This document shows positions 43,689 to 51,963 of a stretch of DNA of 63,377 nucleotides, in pieces. Made by a program: the position numbers and the translations under genes. Every line of letters begins with the position of its first letter. Within the stretch, counting starts at the first letter, position 1. The notes below the pieces were generated by a model. The model saw only the letters and a program-made list of their open reading frames with translations. It was not told the origin of the DNA and made no database searches. Origin of the DNA: an uncultured Thermoanaerobaculum sp. (GTDB taxonomy: Bacteria > Acidobacteriota > Thermoanaerobaculia > Thermoanaerobaculales > Thermoanaerobaculaceae). The stretch is from assembly GCA_937934115.1 (NCBI GenBank), contig CALHAH010000003.1, positions 40,001-103,377 of the forward strand, given 5' to 3'.

Positions 43689-44501
43689 ATGGAAGCTCTG
43701 CGTTTTGCCGAGGTTTGTCCCAACCACGTACCCCCAGAACTGCGCCTCGTCCTTCCCTTTGGCACGTTGGTGGGGACTTCCATCGCTTCCCGCGCCACGG
43801 CCTTGGCGGTGCCAGAGCTGGGCATTGCGGTGGATGTGGGGCGGCTTTCGCCCGTGATCATGCAACAGTCCACGGTTTTTCTCACGCACGCCCATTTGGA
43901 CCACAGCTCAGCTCTTGCTGCCTACCTTAACACCCGTGCCCGTTTCTTTCGCGAGGAAAAAACAACCGTTTGGGTTCCCGAGCCCTTACGCCAAGCCTTT
44001 CTCCAGGCTTTTGCCGTTCTCCCAGGTATGGAGTCGGTGCGAAAGCGTATGGAGCTTGCCGACGTCCTGCTTCCGGCGGAGGAAGGCGCGGAAGTCGTTT
44101 TTCCCTGGGGTCACGCCCGTGCCTTCGCCACCGACCACGGCGTGCCCTCCTTAGGCTGGGCCTTGTACAGACAAGGCAGCACGCGACCGATTCTGGTGTT
44201 TGCCGGCGATGGCGATCCGTGGTACTTCGCCAGCCGCGCGCAGCTTTTGGATGCCCAGGTGGCGGTGGTGGAGTGCTCCCTCCTGGCCGAAAACCGGCGA
44301 GTTGCCGCCCGCATGGCTCGCCACGCGCATATACGCGATTGGATCGACCTCGCGTCGCGGCTTACCTGCGACGTCTTGGTTTTAGCGCACCTCCCCGAGG
44401 ACGGCGTCGGCGACCTTGCGCTTCTTTCTCCTTTACAAAAAGCTTTCTCTGGCCAGGTGGTGCTCTTTGCCGCGCCTCCGCACCCCCGTTTGGCTGCCTA
44501 G
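43689..44501 (+). CDS. MBL-fold metallo-hydrolase (RNase Z-like)
   Basis: A 270-residue metallo-beta-lactamase-fold protein. The metal motif FLTHAHLDHSSAL (HxHxDH) lies near residue 63, a His in TDHGVPSLGWALYR follows, and further metal ligands lie in FAGDGDPWYF and LAHLPEDG. The pattern resembles RNase Z-like and phosphodiesterase-like members, which cut nucleic acids or cyclic nucleotides. The substrate cannot be assigned. It stands alone, divergent from glmS, and is followed by a palindromic repeat pair. Confidence 0.78.
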   Translation: MEALRFAEVCPNHVPPELRLVLPFGTLVGTSIASRATALAVPELGIAVDVGRLSPVIMQQSTVFLTHAHLDHSSALAAYLNTRARFFREEKTTVWVPEPLRQAFLQAFAVLPGMESVRKRMELADVLLPAEEGAEVVFPWGHARAFATDHGVPSLGWALYRQGSTRPILVFAGDGDPWYFASRAQLLDAQVAVVECSLLAENRRVAARMARHAHIRDWIDLASRLTCDVLVLAHLPEDGVGDLALLSPLQKAFSGQVVLFAAPPHPRLAA

Positions 44502-44584
44502 CCTTGCCGCCCCGTCCCGGCCCCGTTCTTCCTCCGCTCCTGCCTTTGAGGCCTGCGCGAGAGATAGGAGGCCGCCGGGTATTG

Positions 44585-44683
44585 AAATGTGGGGCCGGCG
44601 CTCCGCGGCGGCTATTTTCGCTTTGCTTCGAAACCCGCGCGGAGCGCGGGTCCCACATTTCGCCTGCGCGGAGCGCGGGTCCT
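44585..44683. repeat. REP-like inverted repeat doublet plus a half unit
   Basis: A forward type A unit (AAATGTGGGGCC with CCGCTCC-like palindrome CGGCGCTCCGCGGCGGCTA, 44585-44614) faces a reversed type B unit (AAACCCGCGCGGAGCGCGGG then TCCCACATTT, 44631-44660) across a 16-base spacer. The whole can fold as one long hairpin with ATGTGGG/CCCACAT ends. A further partial unit, TGCGCGGAGCGCGGGTCC, follows at 44665-44682. The rest of the 275-base spacer (44502-44776) has no gene. Confidence 0.85.
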
Positions 44684-44776
44684 AAAGGCGCTTTTTCTTT
44701 TTTGCCGGTTGGGCGCAGGGATGGAGATGGTCGCCCGTGGCCTTGAGGAGAGGGCTGGGCTAGGGCATACTGGCAC

Positions 44777-45196
44777 GTGATGCGACCGTATCGGGTTTTG
44801 CTGGCCAAGGTGGGTTTGGACGGGCACGATCGCGGTGTTAAGGTGATTGCCCGGGCCCTGCGGGATGCGGGTTTTGAGGTAATTTACACGGGATTGCGCC
44901 AAACTCCAGCCATGGTGGCGGACGCGGCGGTACAGGAAGATGTGGATGCCGTGGGTCTTTCGTCGCTTTCCGGGGCGCACATGACGCTTTTCCCAGCAGT
45001 GGTGGCGGAGCTTAAGAAGCGCGACGCCGGCGATATCCTGGTTTTTGGTGGGGGCATCATCCCGCAGGAGGACATCCCTGCCCTTTTGCAAGCCGGGGTG
45101 GATCGTCTCTTTTTGCCCGGGGCCACCACCGCCGAGATCGTGGCCTACCTAAAGGAAAAGTTGGCGGCGCGAGCAAAAGAAGGAAAAGCTTTCTAG
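44777..45196 (+). CDS. cobalamin-binding subunit of methylmalonyl-CoA mutase type
   Basis: A 139-residue stand-alone B12-binding domain. It contains the base-off cobalamin motif [18 protein letters not shown] (DxHxxG, with the cobalt-ligand His), LSSLSGAH and [11 protein letters not shown], as in the small subunit or C-terminal domain of acyl-CoA mutases. With a catalytic subunit encoded elsewhere it would isomerise methylmalonyl-CoA and succinyl-CoA, fitting breakdown of Val, Ile and odd-chain acids. The start is GTG 44777 or ATG 44780; CATACT at 44766-44771 may be a -10. It shares a CTAG stop overlap with the next, convergent gene. Confidence 0.87.
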   Translation: MMRPYRVLLAKVGLDGHDRGVKVIARALRDAGFEVIYTGLRQTPAMVADAAVQEDVDAVGLSSLSGAHMTLFPAVVAELKKRDAGDILVFGGGIIPQEDIPALLQAGVDRLFLPGATTAEIVAYLKEKLAARAKEGKAF

Positions 45197-46521
45197 CTTG
45201 TCCGCACCCTCTTTAAAAGCAACGCCGCCACCCGGTTGGCCTCGCGCACCGCGTAGTTTTGCCCGCGGTCCTCGGGGTAAATGTGAGCCATGGAGCAGTG
45301 GTAAAGCCCGGGAATGGGGGTTTCCACCGGGGGGAGCTTTTTTTCGTAATGACAGGTCACCAGCGGTTGTGCGTCAGAAGCTTTGAAGAGGTGCCATTCT
45401 TGAATCCAGCTTTGGGAAAAGTCGCGGTTGAGGCGGGAAAGGTAGGGAACGAAGCTTTCGTAAACCTCCTGAGGGCGCGCGTGCCAAAGGGGGTGGTTGG
45501 CGAACAGGTACTTAGAGAGGTACACCACGTGACGCCCTCCGTACCGCTGGGCGTCCACCAAGTTTGTGTGCTCAATGACCCCGCCAAAGGGGAAAGCAGG
45601 ATCGGCCACGTTGGTCCAGTAAAAGGGCAAAAGCTGGCGCTTGAGCTCCAAGACCAGGCACAAAGCGGCAGTGGCTTCCAGCGCCTCCAGTCTTTTTCGG
45701 TACCAGTTTGGAAAATAACCGCCATCGGTACGCACCAGCTCCCGAGGGGAGGCGGTGAAAAGCACGTAGGAAAAAACTTCTGTGGCTTTTCGGGTGCGCA
45801 GTTGCACGCCTTTTTCCCCAGGCGCAAGCGCCAAGACCGGCTCTGCGTAACGGAAAACCACGCCTTGCGCCCGCAGCTTTTCCTCCAGCACCCGCACCAG
45901 GCGACCGAAGGAACCGTCCATGTAACCAAGGGCTTCCCTGAGGCCACCCGCGGAGCGGGACTGACCGCGCAGCTGCACCTTTTTCCAAAGCCAAGCCATG
46001 GAAACCTCGGTTTTGCGCTGGGCGAACTTTTGCTCCAAAAGCGGGCCCCACACCACATCCAACACTCTTTGTCCGGCAAAGCGACGGATCCACTGCCACG
46101 CTGTTATGCCTGTAAAACGCTGGGGGCTGGTAACCCGCCCCAAGTACAACACCGAAAGGGCAAAGCGCAGTTTGTCCAGGAAGGAAAAGGGCTTAAATGT
46201 CAAAAGCGAGGCTGGCGTACCAAAGGGGTAAACTTTGTTCGCCGTGTAAATGCCCATGCTGGAGAAAAGCCAGCGAATGCTGGCGCCGAGCCCGAGCTCC
46301 TCAGCCAAGGCCACGTAGTCCCGATCCGTGGTAAAGAGGTGATGGTAAAAGCACTCCAGCTCCTCACCGCCTACCCGAAAGGTGGCCACCAAGCCGCCGG
46401 CTTGGGGGTAACGTTCAAAAATGGTTACCGGCACGCCTTCCCGTACCAAACGCCAGGCAGCCACCAAGCCGGTGAGCCCTGCGCCCACGATGGCCACGGT
46501 TGGGGAAGCTTTTGCTCCCAT
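45193..46521 (-). CDS. FAD-dependent amine oxidase/protoporphyrinogen oxidase-like oxidoreductase
   Basis: A 442-residue flavoprotein. The N-terminal dinucleotide motif [21 protein letters not shown] and the [14 protein letters not shown] segment mark the amine-oxidase/desaturase-like FAD family. The C-terminal FAD motif is [26 protein letters not shown]. Similar proteins are often annotated protoporphyrinogen oxidase or UDP-galactopyranose-mutase-like; the substrate here is unknown. The ATG has TAAGCT six bases upstream and no Shine-Dalgarno. Confidence 0.8.
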   Translation of the reverse strand: MGAKASPTVAIVGAGLTGLVAAWRLVREGVPVTIFERYPQAGGLVATFRVGGEELECFYHHLFTTDRDYVALAEELGLGASIRWLFSSMGIYTANKVYPFGTPASLLTFKPFSFLDKLRFALSVLYLGRVTSPQRFTGITAWQWIRRFAGQRVLDVVWGPLLEQKFAQRKTEVSMAWLWKKVQLRGQSRSAGGLREALGYMDGSFGRLVRVLEEKLRAQGVVFRYAEPVLALAPGEKGVQLRTRKATEVFSYVLFTASPRELVRTDGGYFPNWYRKRLEALEATAALCLVLELKRQLLPFYWTNVADPAFPFGGVIEHTNLVDAQRYGGRHVVYLSKYLFANHPLWHARPQEVYESFVPYLSRLNRDFSQSWIQEWHLFKASDAQPLVTCHYEKKLPPVETPIPGLYHCSMAHIYPEDRGQNYAVREANRVAALLLKRVRTS

Positions 46522-46527
46522 GGTGGT

Positions 46528-46533
46528 AGCTTA
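46528..46533 (-). promoter_or_regulatory. -10 element TAAGCT, predicted leaderless start
   Basis: On the minus strand TAAGCT is followed by ACCACC and the ATG at 46521. Confidence 0.4.
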
Positions 46534-46580
46534 CACGCGAAGCTAGGGCAGGAGGCGATACACTGAAACGGGAGGGCAGC

Positions 46581-47072
46581 ATGAAGCGTTTTGTGGGGAG
46601 CTTGTGGCTCTTTGCCGGCGTTTTGGGAGCTGGGGAGAGGGAGGCAGTGCTAGGACTTTGGCACACCCCTCCCGATGCAAAAAACGGGGCGGCCATTGTG
46701 GAAATACGGCAAAAAGGGGAAGGCCTTTCGGGGCGCATTGTGTGGTTGGAAAAGCCTTTGTATCCCCCGGACCATCCTGCCGCGGGGAAGCCAAAGGTGG
46801 ATTTGGAAAACCCTAATCCCAGGCTGCGGACGAGACCGATCTTGGGTCTGGAAATCCTCACTGGCTTTCGCTGGGATGGAAAAAAGTGGGTGGACGGCGA
46901 GGTGTACGACCCGGTGAGCGGCAACACCTACCGCGCCACCGTAACCCCGGAAAGCCACGATCGCCTGCGGCTGCGGGGTTACGTGGGGATGCCGCTTTTT
47001 GGGCGCACTGAGGTTTGGACGCGGGTGGAGCGCTTGCCGGAATCGCAAAGTGCTCTGCTTCCTTCCCCGTAG
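46581..47072 (+). CDS. DUF2147 domain protein, exported
   Basis: A 163-residue protein with a signal peptide (RFVGSLWLFAGVLGAG). The DUF2147 pattern starts VLGLWHTPPDAKNGAAIVEI, continues through GLEILTGFRWDGKKWVDGEVYDPVSGNTY and ends LRLRGYVGMPLFGRTEVWTR. Members are small secreted beta-barrel-like proteins of unknown function. GGGAGGGCAGC precedes the ATG. The convergent helicase gene ends 13 bases away. Confidence 0.88.
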   Translation: MKRFVGSLWLFAGVLGAGEREAVLGLWHTPPDAKNGAAIVEIRQKGEGLSGRIVWLEKPLYPPDHPAAGKPKVDLENPNPRLRTRPILGLEILTGFRWDGKKWVDGEVYDPVSGNTYRATVTPESHDRLRLRGYVGMPLFGRTEVWTRVERLPESQSALLPSP

Positions 47073-47085
47073 CGAAGCGCCAAAC

Positions 47086-49137
47086 TTAATTCGGTTTTTC
47101 CGGTTTTAAAAACGCCGGCAGCTGGTAATTGCCCCCGGCTTCCAGCGCACAGCTTGCTTGGGGTGCTTCCACCAGAAGACGCTGGCACACCTCCGGGGGC
47201 AGCTCTTGCAAGAACCGGGAGGGCTCGGTGATGACGTCCACGCGGTAGCGGTCGCGGGCCACCAGCGGGTAGCAAAGGTACAGCTCGTCCTTAGCACGGG
47301 TGCAGGCAACGTAAAACAGCCGGCGTTCTTCTTCCACATCTTCGGCACGGGCGGTGGGGAAGCGGCCTTCTGCCAGCCACAGCACAAACACCACCCGCCA
47401 CTCCAACCCTTTGGCCTGGTGCACGGTGGAAAGGGTCACGCGCTCGCGCTCGCCTTCGCCAGCTGCCACGTCTTCCCCGGAAAGCTCGTTCATAAGGGTA
47501 ACCTCGTCGAGGAAGCTTGCCAGCTTGTCGTAGCCATCGGCAAAAATTGCCAGCTGTTCCAGATCATCCAAGCGCGAGGCGGCGTTGTCCAGCTGTGAGC
47601 GCACGTACTCCCGGTAGCCGGAAGCCAGCACCTCGCGGATCATCTCGCCGGGACGGGTGGTAAGGCGCTGCAAGTGTGAGATCAGCGTTTGCAGTTGGCT
47701 CAAGGCGTGGGCGGCAGCCTTGGGCAAGCCCAGGCCCTCCGGGTCCAGTTTCAGGAAAGCAGCCAAAGGCTCGGCGGCCAAACGAAAGCCATCCCAAACC
47801 CGAGCCACCAAGCGCTGGCCCAGGCGTGGGCGCAGTTTGGCCATGCGGAAAAAGGCCACCTCGTCCCTGGGGTTAGCCACAAAGCGCAGGTGCGCCAGGA
47901 CGTCTTTCACGTGCCGTTGCTCAAAAAACCGCAGCCCCGAGCGTACCTCGTAGGGAATGCTGCGCCGCGTAAGCTCCACTTCCAGCTCCAAGGAGTGGGA
48001 GTGGTTACGGTACAAAACCCCAATCTCCCTCAGGGGCACCCCCTCGTCCAGGAGTTCCAGGATACGCTGGGCCACGAAGCTAGCCTGCACTTCGGGTGTG
48101 GGAGCCGCCACCAACGCTGGTTTTTCCCCTCCCTCCCGCACCGGCCGTAAGTGCTTGGGGAACTGCTTTTGATTATGGGCAATGGAAGCGTTGGCCAACT
48201 CCAGGATGGGGGGGAGGGAGCGGTAGTTGATGGTGAGGTGAAAAACCGTGCAGTCAGGGTAGCGCTGGGGAAAGGAGAGGATGTTGGCGTACGCGGCACC
48301 ACGGAAGGCGTAAATGGATTGCGCGTCGTCCCCCACCACCATGAGGTTGCGCTCACCTCCCAGCATGAGATCCACGATTTCCGCTTGCAGCTTGTTAGTG
48401 TCCTGGTACTCGTCCACCAAAATGTGCCGAAAACGCGTCGCTAAAGCCTGGCGCACCTCCGGTTGCTGGCGCAGGAGCAACAACCAGTTAAGCAGCAAGT
48501 CGTCGTAGTCCATGAGGTAGGCTTGCCTCTTGCGCTCCAGGTAGCGGCGAAAGACCGCGTGCATAAGATGCAAATGGGTGAGGAACTGCGGGTACTTGGA
48601 GGCAACCACTTCCTCCAAGCTCTGGCCGGTATTGACGATGAAGGAGTAAATCTCCAAAAGCACCGCGGCTCCAGGCAGCCGCTTTTCGGGAGCGTGTGGC
48701 AACACGTCCGTAGCGGCTTGGGCCATAAGCTCTTGCGCGTCCTCCCTATCGAGAATGCCGTAGTTGCTGGGGTAACCCAGCTTTTCGCCGTAACGGCGCA
48801 GGATGCGGTTGCCCACGGAGTGAAACGTGCCACCGGAGATGTGCGAGGCGTCTCGACCTAAAAGCGTTTCCACGCGCGCCAGCATCTCCCGGGCAGCGCG
48901 GTTGGTGAAGGTCAACATCAAAATGGCGGAGGGCTCCACCCCATCCTCTAAGAGCCGGGCCACCCGGTACACCACGGTTCTGGTTTTGCCGGTGCCGGCC
49001 CCGGCCAGCACCAGCATGGGCCCCCCCGGGTGCATGACCACGGCCAGCTGCTCGGGGTTGAGGGCGGAGGGGTAATCCACCCGGCGAGGGCTGGCCGTGG
49101 GTGGGACCAGCTTCACGGGTTTGGGTTTCTCGCTCAC
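47086..49137 (-). CDS. UvrD/PcrA-type superfamily 1 DNA helicase
   Basis: A 683-residue helicase. It has Q-motif LNPEQLAVVMHPGGP, Walker A VLAGAGTGKTRT, Walker B LVDEYQDTNKLQ, then VGDDAQSIYAFRGA, TINYRSLPPIL, STVHQAKGLEWRVVFVLW and the C-terminal EERRLFYVACTRAKDEL. It unwinds DNA 3' to 5' in repair or replication. UvrD, Rep and PcrA cannot be told apart here. I place the start at a GTG (49137), with TATCCT six bases upstream; a 30-residue longer frame from 49227 is possible. The C-terminus lacks the long UvrD tail. Confidence 0.92.
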   Translation of the reverse strand: MSEKPKPVKLVPPTASPRRVDYPSALNPEQLAVVMHPGGPMLVLAGAGTGKTRTVVYRVARLLEDGVEPSAILMLTFTNRAAREMLARVETLLGRDASHISGGTFHSVGNRILRRYGEKLGYPSNYGILDREDAQELMAQAATDVLPHAPEKRLPGAAVLLEIYSFIVNTGQSLEEVVASKYPQFLTHLHLMHAVFRRYLERKRQAYLMDYDDLLLNWLLLLRQQPEVRQALATRFRHILVDEYQDTNKLQAEIVDLMLGGERNLMVVGDDAQSIYAFRGAAYANILSFPQRYPDCTVFHLTINYRSLPPILELANASIAHNQKQFPKHLRPVREGGEKPALVAAPTPEVQASFVAQRILELLDEGVPLREIGVLYRNHSHSLELEVELTRRSIPYEVRSGLRFFEQRHVKDVLAHLRFVANPRDEVAFFRMAKLRPRLGQRLVARVWDGFRLAAEPLAAFLKLDPEGLGLPKAAAHALSQLQTLISHLQRLTTRPGEMIREVLASGYREYVRSQLDNAASRLDDLEQLAIFADGYDKLASFLDEVTLMNELSGEDVAAGEGERERVTLSTVHQAKGLEWRVVFVLWLAEGRFPTARAEDVEEERRLFYVACTRAKDELYLCYPLVARDRYRVDVITEPSRFLQELPPEVCQRLLVEAPQASCALEAGGNYQLPAFLKPEKPN

Positions 49138-49143
49138 AGGTGC

Positions 49144-49149
49144 AGGATA
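49144..49149 (-). promoter_or_regulatory. -10 element TATCCT, predicted leaderless start
   Basis: On the minus strand GCTATCCT is followed by six bases and the GTG at 49137. It supports the shorter helicase start. Confidence 0.4.
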
Positions 49150-49233
49150 GCGAACTTTTGCGTTTGCGGGGCTACGCCTTGCGGGAATAACCGGCAGCGT
49201 CCCCGCCTTTATTAACAAGGAGACCATGACCCC

Positions 49234-49566
49234 ATGGAGGACCTAACGAAAAAACGTTGTGTGCCCTGCGAGGGGGGTACGCCGCCTTTGCTTCCTGAGG
49301 AAAGCCAGCGGCTGTTGGCCCGGGTCCCCGGCTGGGAAATTAAGGAGGGGAAGTTGGAGCGTCGCTTTTCCTTCCGTAACCACTACCAGGCCATGGCCTT
49401 TGTGAACGCGGTGGCATGGATTTCCCATCAGGAAGACCACCACCCGCTTTTAGAGGTAACGTACAACGCCGTTCGCGTGGTGTACTGGACCCACGCCATC
49501 GCTGGGCTTTCGGAAAACGATTTCATTTGCGCTGCTAAGGTCAGTGCGCTTTTGGCATTGCCGTAA
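49234..49566 (+). CDS. phhB: pterin-4a-carbinolamine dehydratase
   Basis: A 110-residue enzyme of the PCD/DCoH family, with the active-site block ISHQEDHHPLLEVTYN and the strand VVYWTHAIAGLSENDF. It dehydrates 4a-hydroxytetrahydropterin, regenerating the pterin cofactor of aromatic amino-acid hydroxylases, or serves molybdopterin metabolism. No phenylalanine hydroxylase gene is in the window. AAGGAGA lies about ten bases upstream of the ATG. Confidence 0.92.
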   Translation: MEDLTKKRCVPCEGGTPPLLPEESQRLLARVPGWEIKEGKLERRFSFRNHYQAMAFVNAVAWISHQEDHHPLLEVTYNAVRVVYWTHAIAGLSENDFICAAKVSALLALP

Positions 49567-49671
49567 TTAACGGCGGTGCATGGCGCGGTGCCCGGGTGAG
49601 GGGATTGGCATGCGCGGAATTTGCGCCCAGTGGCTACGAGGGGGTAGCATCTGGCCGGAGGCAGAAAGCGG

Positions 49672-50541
49672 ATGCCCATTGAAGAACACAAGATTGCCCT
49701 TTTCATTGACTTTGAGAACATTGCCTTGGGCTTGCGGGAATCCGGTTACAAGCAGTTTGACATTCACTTGGTCTTGGCGCGGCTTTTGGAAAAAGGGAAA
49801 GTGGTGGTGCGCCGAGCCTACGCCGATTGGGAGCGTTACGGGCAGTACAAGCGGGCCTTTCACGAAGCAGCCATCGAGCTCATTGACGTGCCTTTGAAAG
49901 CTTATTCCGGGAAGAACTCCGCCGACATCCGCATGGTGGTGGATGCCCTGGACCTGTGCTACGCCAAGGAGTTCGTTACCACTTTTGCCCTTTGCTCGGG
50001 AGATTCCGACTTTTCACCGCTGGTGTCCAAGCTGCGGGAAAACGATAAATACGTGATAGGCATTGGCGTGAAGAACTCCACCTCCGAGCTTTTGATTTCC
50101 AACTGCGACGAGTTCATCTTTTACGAAGACCTCATCCGTTCGCTGGCAGAGGCTTCGCCCTCGTTGGCTGGCCTTCCAGAGAAAAAGCAGGAGTGCTTTG
50201 CCCTACTGGTGGATGCCATCAAGGCCCTTATGCGCGACGGTAAAGAGGTACTTTGGGGCTCCATGATCAAACAAACCATGCAAAGGAAAAAGCCGGAGTT
50301 CAACGAGGAGTACTACGGCTACCCCACGTTCACGGCTCTCCTTAAGGACGCCGAAACCCACCACATCGTCAAGCTGCGCAAAGACGAGCGCTCGGGTACC
50401 TACGTGGTTACCGGCTTTGATTCAGGCTCCTCCACGGAAACGGTGGTGCCGGAGGAACCCGCAAAACCCGCAAGCAAGCGTCGCCGCCGGCGGCGGAAAA
50501 CCGCTGCTGCGGAAGGGGAGTCATCTTCCCCCGCCAGCTAG
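49672..50541 (+). CDS. NYN-domain ribonuclease-like protein with OST-HTH domain
   Basis: A 289-residue protein. Residues about 5-150 form a PIN-like NYN domain with the acidic residues typical of the fold (ALFIDFENIALGL, NSADIRMVVDALDL, TFALCSGDSDFSPLV). Residues about 165-245 look like a LOTUS/OST-HTH RNA-binding domain (LVDAIKALMRDGKEVLWGSMIKQTM...). The tail is a basic run KRRRRRRK. NYN proteins are predicted RNases; many pair NYN with OST-HTH. The target is unknown. Its stop overlaps the convergent transporter stop within CTAG. Confidence 0.87.
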   Translation: MPIEEHKIALFIDFENIALGLRESGYKQFDIHLVLARLLEKGKVVVRRAYADWERYGQYKRAFHEAAIELIDVPLKAYSGKNSADIRMVVDALDLCYAKEFVTTFALCSGDSDFSPLVSKLRENDKYVIGIGVKNSTSELLISNCDEFIFYEDLIRSLAEASPSLAGLPEKKQECFALLVDAIKALMRDGKEVLWGSMIKQTMQRKKPEFNEEYYGYPTFTALLKDAETHHIVKLRKDERSGTYVVTGFDSGSSTETVVPEEPAKPASKRRRRRRKTAAAEGESSSPAS

Positions 50542-51935
50542 GGCCTGTGGTTTTGAGGCCAGCGCCTGGCCTTAAGCCATAACCACCTCAAGAGCAAGGC
50601 CAAGGCACCCGCGGCCAGTGCCGGTGGAATGTAGCCGATACCCAGCTCTGCCAGCCCCGCATCGGTGGCAAACCGCCAAATACCGCACCTTTCCAGTGAA
50701 AAGCTCCCCAGCACGGCAAAAAACCCCGCCCAGGCTGCAAACTTGGCTGCCTGCCGCAGGCGGGGTTGGAAAAGACCCAACGTTGGCCAAAAAAGCGCCG
50801 CAGATAGCAACCCGGCCGAGAGGTAAAAAAGTTCCGCAAGCGAACGGGAAAGCCAAGCCACCACCAAAGCTGCCCCCACGGCCAAAGCGGAAGCCCAGCG
50901 GGCCCAGAGCACGCTGCCGGCATGGGGGCTGCGCCGGGGCCAGTCGCGGGCCCAAGTCACCGCCACCACGTTGGCGGTGGTGGAAACGGTGGACAAGGCC
51001 ACCGCAGCAAAGCCTCCCAACACCAGGAGGTGCAGGTTTGGCGCCAGCAGGTGGTGCAAAAGCTTGGGGAAAACCAACTCCTGGCTTGCTACCGAAAAGT
51101 TCCTCCGGGCGGCAGCTGCCAGTACCGCTGGCACACCTACCACCAGCACCAGGGAAACTGCAGCCGTAAAAGCCATGGCAAGGCGAGCGTGGGCATCGGA
51201 TTTGGCCGCGGTGAAGCGCAGCCAAATATCGGCCTCCGAAAGCCACCCCGTCACGTATACCAGCAAGGTGACCACGACCAACCACAAAGACGGCGCTCCG
51301 GCCCGTGCCAGCGGGGACAGCCCGTCTTTTTCCCAACCCTTTACAGCCAAGAAGCCGAGAAAGAGCGCAATGAGCAGGAACTGGGCCACATCGGTGAGGA
51401 CCACCGCGCGAAAACCACCAGCCCAGGAGTACGCGGCCACCAACAGCGCTAAGCCAGCCATGACCAGGGGTGCGGGGGCTTGCAGCCTGGGGGCCAACAG
51501 TTGCCCAGCTGCCGCAATTTCCGCTCCGCACCACGCTAAAAACACCACGCTCAAAACCAAGGCCGTGAGCAGCTGCAGGTCCCGCCCGTACACTCGACCG
51601 AAGAGCTCCCCTTGAGAAAAAGCCCCAAACGCGCGCAAACGGGGCACCAAAAGGTAAAAGAGGCCCAGGGTTACAAGCCAAGGGATGGCCAAAAGCCACA
51701 ACCCGCCCCAGCCGTAGCGGTACAGCAGCTCCACCCCGTACACCAATGACCAGGAAACCGAGAGCATGGAAGCGGAAAGGCTCATGCCCAAGCTCCACCC
51801 CGAAAGGGAGCGGTGAGCTGTCCAAAAGCCCTCGCTATCTTGTCCTTGCTTGCGCTCCACCACGCCGGCCCAAAAGCCTAAGGCCAACATGCCCAACCCC
51901 AAAAGCGCTGCCCCCACCCATGCCAAAAGATCCAT
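50538..51935 (-). CDS. sodium:solute symporter family transporter
   Basis: A 465-residue integral membrane protein with about 12-13 hydrophobic helices, of the SSS family. The first helices read AWVGAALLGLGMLALGFWAG. Family-typical stretches are SLSGWSLGMSLSASMLS, SWAGGFRAVVLTDVAQFLLI and the later helix VLGGFAAVALSTVSTTANVVA, which holds Na2-site-like Ser/Thr residues. The substrate (amino acid, sugar or carboxylate) cannot be told. The ATG at 51935 has TAAAAT six bases upstream; the in-frame GTG two codons earlier falls in that spacer. Confidence 0.87.
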   Translation of the reverse strand: MDLLAWVGAALLGLGMLALGFWAGVVERKQGQDSEGFWTAHRSLSGWSLGMSLSASMLSVSWSLVYGVELLYRYGWGGLWLLAIPWLVTLGLFYLLVPRLRAFGAFSQGELFGRVYGRDLQLLTALVLSVVFLAWCGAEIAAAGQLLAPRLQAPAPLVMAGLALLVAAYSWAGGFRAVVLTDVAQFLLIALFLGFLAVKGWEKDGLSPLARAGAPSLWLVVVTLLVYVTGWLSEADIWLRFTAAKSDAHARLAMAFTAAVSLVLVVGVPAVLAAAARRNFSVASQELVFPKLLHHLLAPNLHLLVLGGFAAVALSTVSTTANVVAVTWARDWPRRSPHAGSVLWARWASALAVGAALVVAWLSRSLAELFYLSAGLLSAALFWPTLGLFQPRLRQAAKFAAWAGFFAVLGSFSLERCGIWRFATDAGLAELGIGYIPPALAAGALALLLRWLWLKARRWPQNHRP

Positions 51936-51941
51936 GGTCAC

Positions 51942-51947
51942 ATTTTA
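51942..51947 (-). promoter_or_regulatory. -10 element TAAAAT, predicted leaderless start
   Basis: On the minus strand TTTAAAAT is followed by GTGACC and the ATG at 51935, with no Shine-Dalgarno. Confidence 0.5.
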
Positions 51948-51963
51948 AACACAGGTTTTGGCT

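Noticed and set aside
45259-46566. A 435-codon plus-strand frame antisense to the FAD oxidoreductase
   Set aside because: It has no domain resemblance and runs past the start of the real gene; the minus strand has both FAD motifs.
50572-51825. A 417-codon frame overlapping the SSS transporter on the same strand
   Set aside because: It lies wholly inside the transporter in a shifted frame and is Gly/Arg/Pro-rich without family similarity.
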